Below, in pieces: positions 1-8,307 of a stretch of DNA of 21,997 nt. Origin of the DNA: CAZDBA01 sp964503615. Its GTDB lineage: Bacteria > Planctomycetota > Planctomycetia > Pirellulales > Pirellulaceae. Position numbers and translations under genes: made by a program. Every line of letters begins with the position of its first letter. Positions within the stretch are counted from its first letter, which is position 1. Where the stretch lies: NCBI GenBank assembly GCA_964503615.1, contig CAZDBA010000084.1, positions 1-21,997 on the forward strand. Direction: 5' to 3'. Below the pieces are notes generated by a model that was not told the DNA's origin, made no database searches, and was given only the letters and a program-made list of their open reading frames with translations.

Positions 1-70
1 AAACTAAACGCCGTGTTGTGACTTTTCGCGACCCGGTTATCCTTTCCGTTATCATCCTCGTGTTAAACCG

Positions 71-724
71 ATGCGACGCAAACTGACACTTCGGGCTTTA
101 CTGCTTTTTGTCACGATGATCGCGATCTCACTGGCATATTTCTCAAATCGAGGTCGCATTCGCTCACAGCTGATCAGCACCATTGAGGAATTGGGCGGAA
201 CCAAGGTTGTAAGATATCCCGAAATACCTCCTGCTTGGACGTCCGCATTGATTCCGCGTGAATGCTTTTGTTCCATCGAAAGTATTTTCCTGCCATACCG
301 AACGGCTACCGACGACGACATGCGGCGCGTTGCGGTCTTACCTGAAACCAAGCATATCGCTACGAATATTGGACGCTTGTCTCTGGTATTCTACTTATCG
401 CTTGAAGGTGAACGCAGTTACACGGAAACGCCACAGATTACTGACAATGGAATCAAACATTTAGACATCCTAAATCTAGAATCACTAACGTTGCTAAACA
501 CGAAAGTAACGAACGATGGAATTCGTCTTTTAACAAAACACCCAGATTTAGAGTTTCTTGCCATCGAGAGCAAATTCATCACGGATGAATCAATTGTTCA
601 CTTGGCGAAGATGAAATCTTTGCGTAAGCTTTGGATCAATGGCACCGCTATTACTCGACAGGGATTTGAACAACTGAAACAACTCTTGCCAAATTGCGAA
701 ATCAAGTACGTTGCACAACCTTGA
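71..724 (+). CDS. Small membrane-anchored leucine-rich-repeat protein
   Basis: The 217-residue product starts with a basic stretch (MRRKLTLR) followed by one hydrophobic segment at about residues 8-24, so it is probably an N-terminally anchored membrane protein. From about residue 123 it carries repeats of 23-24 residues that begin ITDNGI (123), VTNDGI (146), ITDESI (170) and ITRQGF (194), each followed by a leucine-spaced strand such as LESLTLLNT or LRKLWINGT. This is the ribonuclease-inhibitor/cysteine-containing type of LRR pattern common in planctomycete proteins. LRRs usually mediate protein contacts; no enzymatic motif is visible and the specific role is unknown. The ATG at 71 has no clear Shine-Dalgarno site but precedes the anchor directly. 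It reads away from glyS and has no obvious operon partner in the window. Confidence 0.75.
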   Translation: MRRKLTLRALLLFVTMIAISLAYFSNRGRIRSQLISTIEELGGTKVVRYPEIPPAWTSALIPRECFCSIESIFLPYRTATDDDMRRVAVLPETKHIATNIGRLSLVFYLSLEGERSYTETPQITDNGIKHLDILNLESLTLLNTKVTNDGIRLLTKHPDLEFLAIESKFITDESIVHLAKMKSLRKLWINGTAITRQGFEQLKQLLPNCEIKYVAQP

Positions 725-973
725 GCCTTGATCGGGTGATAACAAATCGGAAAAACAAAGGGGACGCAGCTCAATATGGAAATTGAGTTGTTGCTTGGCT
801 CTAAAAGATCTCCCGGCCCCACCTCGGTGACCGAGACCGACGTGCTCTCGAATCTACTTCGGTCAATCGACTCAGGTAAGGAAAGAGATGTTGCTGGCGC
901 GCGAGGAATACGCATCTTCATTTGTATTCAAACGTTTTGCGATGAGTTGCTGCCAACTTTTGCCGTAACTCGA

Positions 974-2572
974 CTAGCCCTCGAGCTTCTCAGTGATCAC
1001 ACGTGTGACTTCAGCGATAGGAATACGCTCTTGCTCTAGCGTGTCGCGGTCGCGGATTGTTACCGTTTGGTCGCTCATCGTTTGCGTATCGACTGTGATG
1101 CAGTACGGCGTGCCGACTTCGTCCTGCCTGCGGTAGCGTCGTCCGACGGCGCCTTTTTCGTCGTAGAAAACGTTGTGTTTCTGCTTGAGATCCAAGTAGA
1201 TCTGTTTGGCCACCTCGGGCATCCCGTCTTTCTTGACCAACGGGAATACGGCCGCTTTTACGGGAGCCAGTCGCGGATGGAACTTCATTACCACTCGCTT
1301 TTGCATCTTCCCTTTGTCGTCTGGTTGCTCGTCCTCGGTGTACGCTTCGCAGATAAACGCTAACGCCGCGCGGTCCGCACCGGCCGAAGGTTCGATCACG
1401 TGCGGGATGTATTTCTCGTTGGTCAGGTCGTCACGATACTGAAGATCTTTGCCGCTTCCCTTGTGTTTCGGTTTGCCGTCGGCGTTCAGTTCCAAGTCAC
1501 CCGCTTTGGTCAACTTGCCTTCCATGTGGGAGCGCAAGTCGTGGCTGCCTCGGTGCGCAACACCCTCCAGCTCGCCGTATTCACCTTCGGCCATAAACGG
1601 AAACTGGTACTCGATGTCGGCCGTACCGATCGAGTAGTGGGCAAGTTCATCTTCGTGATGTTCCCGCATGATCAAGCGGTCTGCCGAGATCCCCATGTCG
1701 TGGTACCACTTTAACCGGCGATCGCGCCAGAAGGTGTACCAGTCTTGCGATTGGTCGGGATGACAAAAGAACTCGATCTCCATCTGCTCAAATTCGCGGG
1801 AGCGAAACGTAAAGTTCCGTGGCGTGATTTCGTTGCGAAAGCTCTTGCCGATCTGAGCGATTCCCAGCGGCAATCGATGGCGCGTGCTGTCGATCACGTT
1901 TTTAAAGTTCACAAAGATTCCCTGCGCCGTTTCCGGTCGCAGGAACGCGGCATCATCTTCGCCGCCCAACGCACCCACAGTCGTTTTGAACATCAGGTTA
2001 AACTCACGCGGCTCGGTCAGCGTACCGAGCTGTTTCGTATCGGGAGCCAAAACCAGTTCCGGCGTGTCGATTTCTGTGACACAGACGACGTTGCCTTCCC
2101 ATTTAATGTCATCTTTGTTCTTAGCTCGGATGTTGAAGAACTTCATCGCCTGGCGCATCAAGTGTTCTTCTTGTGCGTCGCCAGCCGGTGCGGTGACGAA
2201 AATCTTTTGGCCTTTGGCTTCTGCCCAACGACCGTTGATTTGATCATGGCGATACCGTTTCTTAGTCGCGGTACAATCGACCATGTGATCGTGGAACAGA
2301 TCGTAGTGCCCGCTACACTTCCAGACTTGAGGGTTCATGATGATCGTACAATCCAACCCAGCCATACTGTACGGCGCAGGCGCACCGGGCAGCGTATTCA
2401 TATCGTCGTGACACGAAACCATATCACGCCACCAAGCTTCTTTAACGTTTCGCTTGAGCTCGACACCCAACGGTCCGTAATCCCAAAAGCCGTTCAGGCC
2501 GCCGTAGATTTCACTGGATTGAAAAAGAAAGCCACGACTTTTGCACAGCGAAACGATTTTTTCCATTGTCAT
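974..2572 (-). CDS. glyS: Glycyl-tRNA synthetase, single-chain class II type
   Basis: This enzyme charges tRNA-Gly with glycine in the cytoplasm. The 532-residue product is the single-chain alpha2 form, not the alpha/beta tetrameric form. The N-terminus (KIVSLCKSRGFLFQSSEIYGGLNGFWDYGPLG, about 5-36) is typical of this family. Class II motif 2 is seen at about 245-265 (FRNEITPRNF ... REFEQME), with LRPETAQGIF at 211-220, and motif 3 at about 396-406 (SAGADRAALAF). Residues from about 427 (VVMKFHPRLAPVKAAVFPL) to the end are the anticodon-binding domain, including GRRYRRQDEVGTPYC. A second Met codon lies two codons after the chosen ATG, so the start could be 2566. The stop of the upstream small membrane-protein gene is only 19 nt away, so the two are probably cotranscribed. 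The standard bacterial symbol for this form varies (glyS or glyQS). Confidence 0.96.
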   Translation of the reverse strand: MTMEKIVSLCKSRGFLFQSSEIYGGLNGFWDYGPLGVELKRNVKEAWWRDMVSCHDDMNTLPGAPAPYSMAGLDCTIIMNPQVWKCSGHYDLFHDHMVDCTATKKRYRHDQINGRWAEAKGQKIFVTAPAGDAQEEHLMRQAMKFFNIRAKNKDDIKWEGNVVCVTEIDTPELVLAPDTKQLGTLTEPREFNLMFKTTVGALGGEDDAAFLRPETAQGIFVNFKNVIDSTRHRLPLGIAQIGKSFRNEITPRNFTFRSREFEQMEIEFFCHPDQSQDWYTFWRDRRLKWYHDMGISADRLIMREHHEDELAHYSIGTADIEYQFPFMAEGEYGELEGVAHRGSHDLRSHMEGKLTKAGDLELNADGKPKHKGSGKDLQYRDDLTNEKYIPHVIEPSAGADRAALAFICEAYTEDEQPDDKGKMQKRVVMKFHPRLAPVKAAVFPLVKKDGMPEVAKQIYLDLKQKHNVFYDEKGAVGRRYRRQDEVGTPYCITVDTQTMSDQTVTIRDRDTLEQERIPIAEVTRVITEKLEG

Positions 2573-2591
2573 GGGATAAACTCTGAGTCTG

Positions 2592-2993
2592 CTAAAAAGG
2601 TTTAAAAATAAAGATGATCAATGCGGACGAAGCAAAACAGCTGCCGAGTAAAACGACCGCAATATCGTGTCGACCGACAAACGGAAAAATAAACGACAAC
2701 AACGCGATCAACGTACAAACGATTGCGGTCATTCCGAGCACAAGACTGTTGCGAGCCTGACGCTGGAGAACCACTTTGACCTCAGCATCTTCGATCACCT
2801 CCGCTGCTTTGGAGCTGTTTATCGCATGGGGTATGTAAACGATCGCCGCCCAAACGCCACCTATCGCAATCAGGCTGGAAATCGTAAACAGGGCCAGCCC
2901 TCGTTGTCCCCAGGGAGCTCGCTCAGGTTTCGAACTTACCATCCGATCCGGCTGGGCCAGTGATTCGTCAGGTCGTGATTCGGATGTATCCAT
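2592..2993 (-). CDS. Small three-helix membrane protein, unknown function
   Basis: The 133-residue product starts at MDTSESRPDES. The frame stays open upstream to 3164, but those extra 57 codons encode no recognisable feature, so the ATG at 2993 is preferred; no Shine-Dalgarno site decides it. After a hydrophilic N-terminal 30-35 residues there are three predicted membrane segments: GLALFTISSLIAIGGVWAAI, NSLVLGMTAIVCTLIALLSF and HDIAVVLLGSCFASSALIIF. A charged stretch rich in Ala, Glu and Val lies between the first two. I do not recognise a family. It sits 19 nt upstream of glyS on the same strand, which suggests cotranscription but need not mean shared function. Confidence 0.65.
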   Translation of the reverse strand: MDTSESRPDESLAQPDRMVSSKPERAPWGQRGLALFTISSLIAIGGVWAAIVYIPHAINSSKAAEVIEDAEVKVVLQRQARNSLVLGMTAIVCTLIALLSFIFPFVGRHDIAVVLLGSCFASSALIIFIFKPF

Positions 2994-3166
2994 GAACGTT
3001 GGTTGATATCGGTGCTTCGCCGTTAAACCCCAGATTTTACCCTCTACGCCATCAGGGGGTCTACGCCATTCGATTCCCTCAGCACACTTTATCGTTCCAG
3101 ACAGCGAAGAATCGTTTGGGGTTCGGTGACGTTCATACCTGCTCAGCAGCCCAAATTTAGACAAGC

Positions 3167-3721
3167 CTACTTGTAATTGGCTTTGTTATTCTCACCGACC
3201 TCAAAAACCGGTTGGTTAACTCCGTCGATTACCTCGTACTGCAGGGTGAAATCTTCGGAAAACCTCGGTCCCGATTTCAACTTACTTTTCATATTTTTGA
3301 TCTCGTTTTTGATGCGTTGGCGCTCATCAGCAACGCCTTCGTCATCACCACCCGCCTCATCCAGCTCGTTTAGTTCGTTCAGTTCCTCTCTAAGCTCTAG
3401 CAGATCATCCGACTCAAAATCCTCGTATTGAAAGCTAACGTTATGCAGCCCAACAACCGCTCCATTCTCTTTGTAACGGGTTGAAAGCGTAAACTCCCCG
3501 CGACTGTTGGTCGTCCCACGTGACCAGGGGCCGACAACATGCTCGCCATCGACTCGGGCAGGCGTAAAGAACAGCATCAAACCGGAAATCGGTTCGCCTT
3601 GATGCGTGACCTTGCCTTCAACAGAACGAAGCTTGTATTTCTTTCCTTTACAACCAACCAATCCCAACGCGAAGATTGCGATCCCAAATAGCGACAGTAG
3701 ATGCAATCTCAAGCTATTCAT
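3167..3721 (-). CDS. Lipoprotein with carboxypeptidase-regulatory-like (beta-sandwich) N-terminal domain
   Basis: The 184-residue product begins with a lipoprotein signal peptide (about 1-23) ending in the lipobox LVGC, with the lipidated cysteine at residue 24. Right after it comes VEGKVTHQGEPISGLMLFFTP ... GTTNSRGEFTLST, the pattern of small transthyretin/carboxypeptidase-regulatory-like beta-sandwich lipoproteins that are very abundant in planctomycetes. A strongly charged segment follows (about residues 103-150, rich in Glu, Asp, Asn and Lys: LLELREELNELNELDEAGGDDEG), probably an extended helix. No catalytic residues are visible. It lies 32 nt downstream of the DUF1559 gene on the same strand, a pairing frequent in planctomycetes, so the two may form one transcript. 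The specific role is unknown. Confidence 0.8.
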   Translation of the reverse strand: MNSLRLHLLSLFGIAIFALGLVGCKGKKYKLRSVEGKVTHQGEPISGLMLFFTPARVDGEHVVGPWSRGTTNSRGEFTLSTRYKENGAVVGLHNVSFQYEDFESDDLLELREELNELNELDEAGGDDEGVADERQRIKNEIKNMKSKLKSGPRFSEDFTLQYEVIDGVNQPVFEVGENNKANYK

Positions 3722-3753
3722 CGAGCCAACCCAAGCGTTTTCATTTTCAGGAT

Positions 3754-4791
3754 CTACTGGTCAAACCCTGTTACGACTTCACCGTCCGCCATTGCAAGTA
3801 GCTCTTTAAAAGTCTCCAAGGCAAGGTTCTCGTCACCGAAATGAGTCGAGCCGTCAGCCATCGCGAAAAGCGCACCACCCGGATGCTCGCTGTTGGCAAG
3901 CCCCGAGTTACCACGAAAGCCGTTGATTCCCCAAGCGGCAGCATTCGAGCCTGTGGTCGATCGCCCAATAACCACTTGATCAGCAGCTCGCTCCAAATGG
4001 TTCGGTGTTGAGGTGAATCTCAGAGGAACACTTCCTGCCCAAAGAGCACCATAGCTAATACGCGGATTGGCAATGGTGCTTCCGGCTTCGAGTTCCGTTC
4101 TCGAACCGCGCTCAGCGAGAATGATCACGTTACTGCTTCCGTCAGCGATTTCCTGGAACTTCGTCCTCGAGTTGCGGCTCATGATGCCCCAAAACCGCCT
4201 GGAATCCACATCGGCCGATCGCACTATACTGCACGCACCACAAGCCGCTACATAGTTCGACTTGGTATAGTAAGCACCTCTTTCGACAACGGTTTGGTGG
4301 GTCCAGTGTTTGTTGAATATTCCGTCTTTAGAATTATCGCTGGGGCAGTGGAAAACGCGAATCGTTTTCGAGGCGAGATACTCACCATCCGGAGCGGTTT
4401 GCAGCCACCAGTTACCGTCAAAACCGTGAGTCGTTTCCTCGAATTCGTCGTAATAGGCTTCCAACTCTAAAAAGGGAAGGATGTACATTCCCCAACCAAT
4501 CGGTCGTGCACGGTCGCTTTGAGTTTGGCGAGGCGTGACCGCAGGTCCACGCAGATTTCTACCATCTCCAATCCCTTTATTGATACCTGGCGGAAACCGA
4601 CCGTAAGTGTTTTCAAACACATGCATGGCGAGCGTTTGTTGTCGCAAGTTGTTCGAACAAGTCGTACGCCGAGCCCCTTCTCTCACAGACTGAACCGCGG
4701 GCAACAGCATGGAGACCAAAACACCCACAATGAAAACCACAACCAACAGCTCTACCAAAGTAAAAGCCAAGCGTCGTCGTGAATTGTCCAT
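3754..4791 (-). CDS. DUF1559 domain protein with prepilin-type N-terminus
   Basis: The 345-residue product has a type IV prepilin-like N-terminus: basic MDNSRRRLA followed by FTLVELLVVVFIVGVLVSMLLPAV, the N-methylation/cleavage pattern with Phe after the cleavage site and Glu five residues in. Immediately after come REGARRTTCSNNLRQQTLAMHVFENTYGRFPPG and later FHCPSDN and HPGGALFAMADGSTHFGDENL, all hallmarks of the DUF1559 family, which is greatly expanded in planctomycetes and of unknown function (proposed pseudopilin- or major-pilin-like surface proteins). The open frame extends to 4947, but the ATG at 4791 (or the ATG three codons upstream at 4800) is chosen because it places the pilin motif at the N-terminus. 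A lipoprotein gene follows 32 nt downstream. Confidence 0.93.
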   Translation of the reverse strand: MDNSRRRLAFTLVELLVVVFIVGVLVSMLLPAVQSVREGARRTTCSNNLRQQTLAMHVFENTYGRFPPGINKGIGDGRNLRGPAVTPRQTQSDRARPIGWGMYILPFLELEAYYDEFEETTHGFDGNWWLQTAPDGEYLASKTIRVFHCPSDNSKDGIFNKHWTHQTVVERGAYYTKSNYVAACGACSIVRSADVDSRRFWGIMSRNSRTKFQEIADGSSNVIILAERGSRTELEAGSTIANPRISYGALWAGSVPLRFTSTPNHLERAADQVVIGRSTTGSNAAAWGINGFRGNSGLANSEHPGGALFAMADGSTHFGDENLALETFKELLAMADGEVVTGFDQ

Positions 4792-4973
4792 GGCGATCAT
4801 CCGGAAAGATAGTTGCAGATCGAGTGGAACTCTCGATTCTACTTTTATCCCAACCTCGCTGTCAAGAAAATGATAACAGGCGCTTTGCCAGAAGAGGAAA
4901 ACTGCTGGATTAACCGCCAAGCGGTAAAAAAAATCAGATCGGATCAACCTCGTAACGTTCGTAGGGTTGAGAC

Positions 4974-5003
4974 CACAGATGAACTCAAATAGACACAGAT
5001 GAA
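4974..5003. repeat. Two short direct repeats (cacagatgaa)
   Basis: The 10-mer CACAGATGAA occurs at 4974-4983 and 4994-5003, a 20-bp period, in the short gap between the comB stop and the DUF1559 frame. It is AT-rich and non-coding. It may be a remnant of a degenerate intergenic repeat; nothing shows a function. Confidence 0.4.
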
Positions 5004-5040
5004 ATGTTCGTTTGCTTTAATGGTCTATGATTGTTCACCG

Positions 5041-5778
5041 CTATCGAATCTGCCATGACTTTGGATCGAGCTCGGGAACCCGTTTGAACTTGTCCAGTTG
5101 AGCGCAGTACTCAACATCAGCTTCATAGCCCAACCGCAACAAGTTAACTCCGCCGCGACACTTGCCCAACGATGCAGCAAGTGACTGGCCCGACTGAGAC
5201 CGTGCATCAACTGCACTCCAATGGTCGAGAGCCATTTTCGCTTGATCGTTCAACTCGATATCCGGATTCGCGCGACGCAAACGATCGGCCACCGCGCCGG
5301 CGAACAGAACATCTTCGCCCGTTATCTCCTGGTCAGTACCGGCACACAGCACGGCTGATTTTTCGGACTTGGCCAGCTCCTCAACAACCGCGGAGAGATT
5401 CACAAAAGAACCGATCAGAATCCGCGCGGCGCCGCGGCACGATTCCAGCGCGACTGTACCGTTGGTTGTGCAGTGGACAAGACACTTGCCGCCGACCTGA
5501 TCGGGCTTAAACTCGCGCGGGGAATTGCCGCAGTCGAAACCGTCGATGATCACGCCCCCTCGCTCACCACACAGCAGCGAACCCTCCGTCGACTTGGCCG
5601 CCTCGCGAGCCGAAGGAATCGTCGCGTGTGGCCAAATTGACGCAGCCCCATTTTCCAGCGCGGAGATCATTGTGGTCGAAGCCCGCAAAACATCGGTCAT
5701 CACGATCGCCATTTCGGGCAAATCGGCGGGATTTAGCAGGCTGGGCAGAAGGTAGGCGTGGAATTTTTGGCAGTTCAC
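5041..5778 (-). CDS. comB: ComB-family 2-phosphosulfolactate phosphatase
   Basis: The 245-residue product matches the ComB family along its length: TDVLRASTT at about 28-36, GERGG at 71-75, GNSP at 84-87, TTNGT at 104-108, CAGT at 145-148 and EDVLFAGA at 155-162. In methanogens ComB hydrolyses 2-phosphosulfolactate to sulfolactate on the way to coenzyme M. Many bacteria without coenzyme M carry homologues, some next to sulfolactate or sulfonate genes, and their substrate is often unproven; no such partner genes are visible here. The start is a GTG, chosen because it gives the usual 25-30 residues before DVLRAST; an ATG for residue 23 (MAIVMTDVL) would cut into the fold. The gene is divergent from menG across 329 nt. 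Confidence 0.87.
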   Translation of the reverse strand: MNCQKFHAYLLPSLLNPADLPEMAIVMTDVLRASTTMISALENGAASIWPHATIPSAREAAKSTEGSLLCGERGGVIIDGFDCGNSPREFKPDQVGGKCLVHCTTNGTVALESCRGAARILIGSFVNLSAVVEELAKSEKSAVLCAGTDQEITGEDVLFAGAVADRLRRANPDIELNDQAKMALDHWSAVDARSQSGQSLAASLGKCRGGVNLLRLGYEADVEYCAQLDKFKRVPELDPKSWQIR

Positions 5779-6107
5779 GATTGGTTGCCGGTCAAGTCAC
5801 CGGGTTCGATTGGGCATCAACAAGGAAGGAAGGTTAATGTATGCTGGACGATTCGGTTATTGTCAACGGCGGTTCGCCGATTGCATTCCGGAGGCTGTGG
5901 GCACACCGTTTTGGCATAGTCGCCTTTCGCTTCGAGGCTGTCATTTTTCAGACGCTTGGAAGTGCAAATGGTAACCCGACGCGTAAGCGAGGACGAAGGC
6001 AAACTGGTTCTTCGCTTACGCGTCCGGTTTCCAATAAACTGACAGCCCGTTCGAACCGAAACCAAACCAACCTACGAATCTCAACCACTTTAAAGCGCCC
6101 CGAACTC
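5779..6107. other. Divergent intergenic region comB-menG with a repeat hairpin
   Basis: These 329 nt separate the divergent comB (-) and menG (+) starts and must hold their promoters, none of which I can assign. The stretch contains a purine-rich AAGGAAGGAAGG at 5822-5833 just before an ATG at 5841, which is in frame with menG, and an inverted repeat at 5970-6032. The frame from 5841 into menG has no stop. Confidence 0.6.
5970..6032. repeat. Inverted repeat of a planctomycete-type interspersed family, copy 1
   Basis: Two 21-bp arms, 5970-5990 and 6012-6032, are inverted copies matching at 19 of 21 positions, with a core GACGCGTAAGCGA identical in both and a 21-nt loop. The arm is very similar to 11083-11102 (GGAAACCCGACGCGTTAGCG). 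On the + strand it encodes NPTRKRG-like peptides, which I recall as frequent in spurious planctomycete ORFs. It lies 75 nt upstream of the menG start and could form a hairpin in the leader. Confidence 0.75.
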
Positions 6108-6815
6108 ATGACCGTCGATAAATCTGATCAGCGTGTTCGCGACATGTTTGGGGAAATCGCGCCCCGATATGATCGGATGAACCACCTGCTCTCCATGAAC
6201 GTGGATCGTTACTGGCGCTGGAAAACGGTTCGGCGGCTGGCTCCCAACCGCACCGACCCGATCCTTGATTGTTGCAGCGGCACAGGCGATTTGGCATTTG
6301 CGTTTGAGAAGAAAACTGGTTTCGAAGTCCCTGTGATCGCAGCCGATTTTTGCTACGAAATGCTACATGTCGGAGAACAAAAACGGCGCAAGCGAAGTGG
6401 CAGCAAAATTCAGTTCGTGGAAGCCGACACACAACAACTGCCGTTTCAGTCCGACCATTTTCAAATCGTCTCGGCTGCGTTTGGCCTAAGGAACGTAGCC
6501 AACACCGATCAAGGTTTGCGAGAAATGACACGCGTGTGCAAACCGGGCGGGCAAGTCGCTGTGCTGGAGTTTTCGATGCCGCGACGACAACCGATCAAAG
6601 GGATGTACAGTTGGTACTTTAAAAACATCCTGCCCCGCGTCGGTCAAGCGCTCGCGAAGAACGATTCCAGCGCCTACGACTACTTGCCGGACAGCGTTGG
6701 CGAGTTTCCCTCGTATGAAAAACTTACCGAGCGCATGTTAAAAGCCGGTTTGAGTGAGGCGAACTTCTACCCATTGACGTTCGGCATCGCCACTCTCTAC
6801 GTGGGTACTAAGTAG
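6108..6815 (+). CDS. menG: Demethylmenaquinone methyltransferase
   Basis: This UbiE/MenG-family enzyme transfers a methyl group from S-adenosylmethionine to demethylmenaquinone, the last step of menaquinone synthesis. The 235-residue product shows the family N-terminus VRDMFGEIAPRYDRMNHLLSM (about 10-30), SAM motif I LDCCSGTGD (53-61), the acidic residue of motif II at ADF (79-81), AFGLRNV (124-130) and the C-terminal SAYDYLPDSVGEFPSYEKL. With no ubiquinone genes present, menG is the better name than ubiE. The open frame begins at 5841, giving 89 extra residues, but these cross the repeat hairpin and look non-protein-like, so the ATG at 6108 is preferred although it lacks a clear Shine-Dalgarno site. 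It converges on menE, 157 nt away. Confidence 0.92.
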   Translation: MTVDKSDQRVRDMFGEIAPRYDRMNHLLSMNVDRYWRWKTVRRLAPNRTDPILDCCSGTGDLAFAFEKKTGFEVPVIAADFCYEMLHVGEQKRRKRSGSKIQFVEADTQQLPFQSDHFQIVSAAFGLRNVANTDQGLREMTRVCKPGGQVAVLEFSMPRRQPIKGMYSWYFKNILPRVGQALAKNDSSAYDYLPDSVGEFPSYEKLTERMLKAGLSEANFYPLTFGIATLYVGTK

Positions 6816-6972
6816 GCCTTGCCTGTCTTCCAGCCAAAACTTGCTCGACTTTTCAGTTAATTGCGTCGTATTGAATGCGGTTCTATAGATACAAGGCCAA
6901 CGATCGTTTTCATTTGCCTTGGAGACATGCTGAAGGTGAATTTGAAATTCGGCGCAGCGTATTCTTCAAGAT

Positions 6973-8307
6973 CTATTCAACCAACCGTTGCATCCGCTTT
7001 CGATCGGGCTTGATGCCGGCTTCCATGTCTTGAGGCCAAGGCAGAATCTCGACGGGAACTTCATAGCTTTGTAAAGTCTGACGCAACTTCGTTTCCCAGT
7101 CAGCTGGAAGTGTGCCGTCTACAAAAGCCACCGGTCGTACGCCGAATGTTTCATCACCGCGCGGCACGACGACCGCTTGTCGCACTTCAAACAGGTTTGT
7201 AATCGCCCGCTCGATATTTTCGGGATAGATATTCTCACCACCTGAAATAAACATATTGTCGATGCGGCCGACGACGGTCAACTCACCTGTCTCGTCAAAC
7301 GCGCCCAAGTCACCGGTATGAAACCAACCTTGTTCATCGACAACTGGCTGAAACTCGCCATCGGTAAAATAGCCCAAACAAAGCGTATCACCTCGAACGA
7401 GTATTTCTCCACCGGCCGCAATTTTGACTTCTCGTCCAGGAAGAACCGAGCCACTTCTTGCGGGATTGCCATCGACCGTTGACGTAGTAACTTGCGAAGC
7501 CATCTCGGTCAGACCATAAGTTGTATGCACCGCAACGCCTCGCTGGCGAACCGAATCGACAAGGACCTCGTCAACGCTACTTCCGCCCAGGAGAATCGCT
7601 TTCAGGTGCTTCGAGGGAAAGTTTTGTTCCTGTACAAGTCGACGGAGTTGCGTATTCACGGCTGAAAGATGAGTAATCTCCAGCTCGTCGATCAGGTCGG
7701 CCGAGAATTGCGAATCATCTCGGACACCAACAACGGTCGCACCGGCGACGGCGCAGCGAATCAAGATCGACAAACCGCTGACGTGAAACAGTGGCAGAGA
7801 CCAAAGCCAACGATCACCCGGTGACAACGGGATGTTCGTAGCCGAACCTTGTGCGCTGGCAATATGGGCCGCCATGCTGTGTCCGATCGCTTTGGGCTCG
7901 CCGGTGCTGCCAGAGCTGAGAATGACGGTAGCTGGCGAACTCGGGTCATGGTCTGTTTTACTTTCCGCACCCCGTTTACTTTCGACAACACTTTTCCCGG
8001 CAACATGGTCTGGCAACCATACAGCTGCGAGCCTCTCGCAAATCGCTTTCCGTCTCATTTCAGGAAAGCGATGGCTGATCGGACAAGCAACACAATTCTG
8101 CAACAGGATCGCCCAGAACATACAGAACGCGTCAAAATCGTTTTTGGGACACCATGCAACGTGCTGTCCCGGCTCGAGACTCGCGATCATGCGCTGGTGT
8201 TGTGAGAGTTTGCCCACGAGTCTTCCGTAAGTAACCTGATTCAGGCCGTCATCGAAAGCCGGCCGATCGGGATGGGCAACTGCTGCGTCAAGGATAGGCA
8301 GGCTCAT
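6973..8307 (-). CDS. menE: o-Succinylbenzoate-CoA ligase
   Basis: MenE activates o-succinylbenzoate with ATP and CoA to OSB-CoA, the substrate of MenB. The 444-residue product is a complete ANL-superfamily enzyme: P-loop SSGSTGEPK at 131-139, WSLPLFHVSGL at 169-179, A5 motif TYGLTEMAS at 263-271, A7 GWFHTGDLG at 327-335, A8 VGRIDNMFISGGENIYPENIE at about 347-366, and a C-terminal GIKPDRKRM (431-439), where Lys433 is probably the adenylation lysine. Its ATG overlaps the menC stop in an ATGA, so translation is probably coupled to menC. It is the last gene of the minus-strand men run, and its position after menC together with its sequence supports MenE over other acyl-CoA ligases. Confidence 0.95.
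   Translation of the reverse strand: MSLPILDAAVAHPDRPAFDDGLNQVTYGRLVGKLSQHQRMIASLEPGQHVAWCPKNDFDAFCMFWAILLQNCVACPISHRFPEMRRKAICERLAAVWLPDHVAGKSVVESKRGAESKTDHDPSSPATVILSSGSTGEPKAIGHSMAAHIASAQGSATNIPLSPGDRWLWSLPLFHVSGLSILIRCAVAGATVVGVRDDSQFSADLIDELEITHLSAVNTQLRRLVQEQNFPSKHLKAILLGGSSVDEVLVDSVRQRGVAVHTTYGLTEMASQVTTSTVDGNPARSGSVLPGREVKIAAGGEILVRGDTLCLGYFTDGEFQPVVDEQGWFHTGDLGAFDETGELTVVGRIDNMFISGGENIYPENIERAITNLFEVRQAVVVPRGDETFGVRPVAFVDGTLPADWETKLRQTLQSYEVPVEILPWPQDMEAGIKPDRKRMQRLVE

Noticed and set aside
776..1039. 87-codon + frame after the LRR gene
   Set aside because: It runs into the 3' end of glyS on the other strand and shows no motif or start signal beyond chance.
1745..2605. Long open frame (286 codons) on the + strand
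   Set aside because: It lies antisense to glyS, whose protein is a clear full-length synthetase; the + frame product has no recognisable domain.
6814..6898. GGCCTTG ... CAAGGCC inverted pair in the menG-menE convergent gap
   Set aside because: The arms are only 7 bp and about 70 nt apart with no T-run, so a terminator or functional stem cannot be supported.
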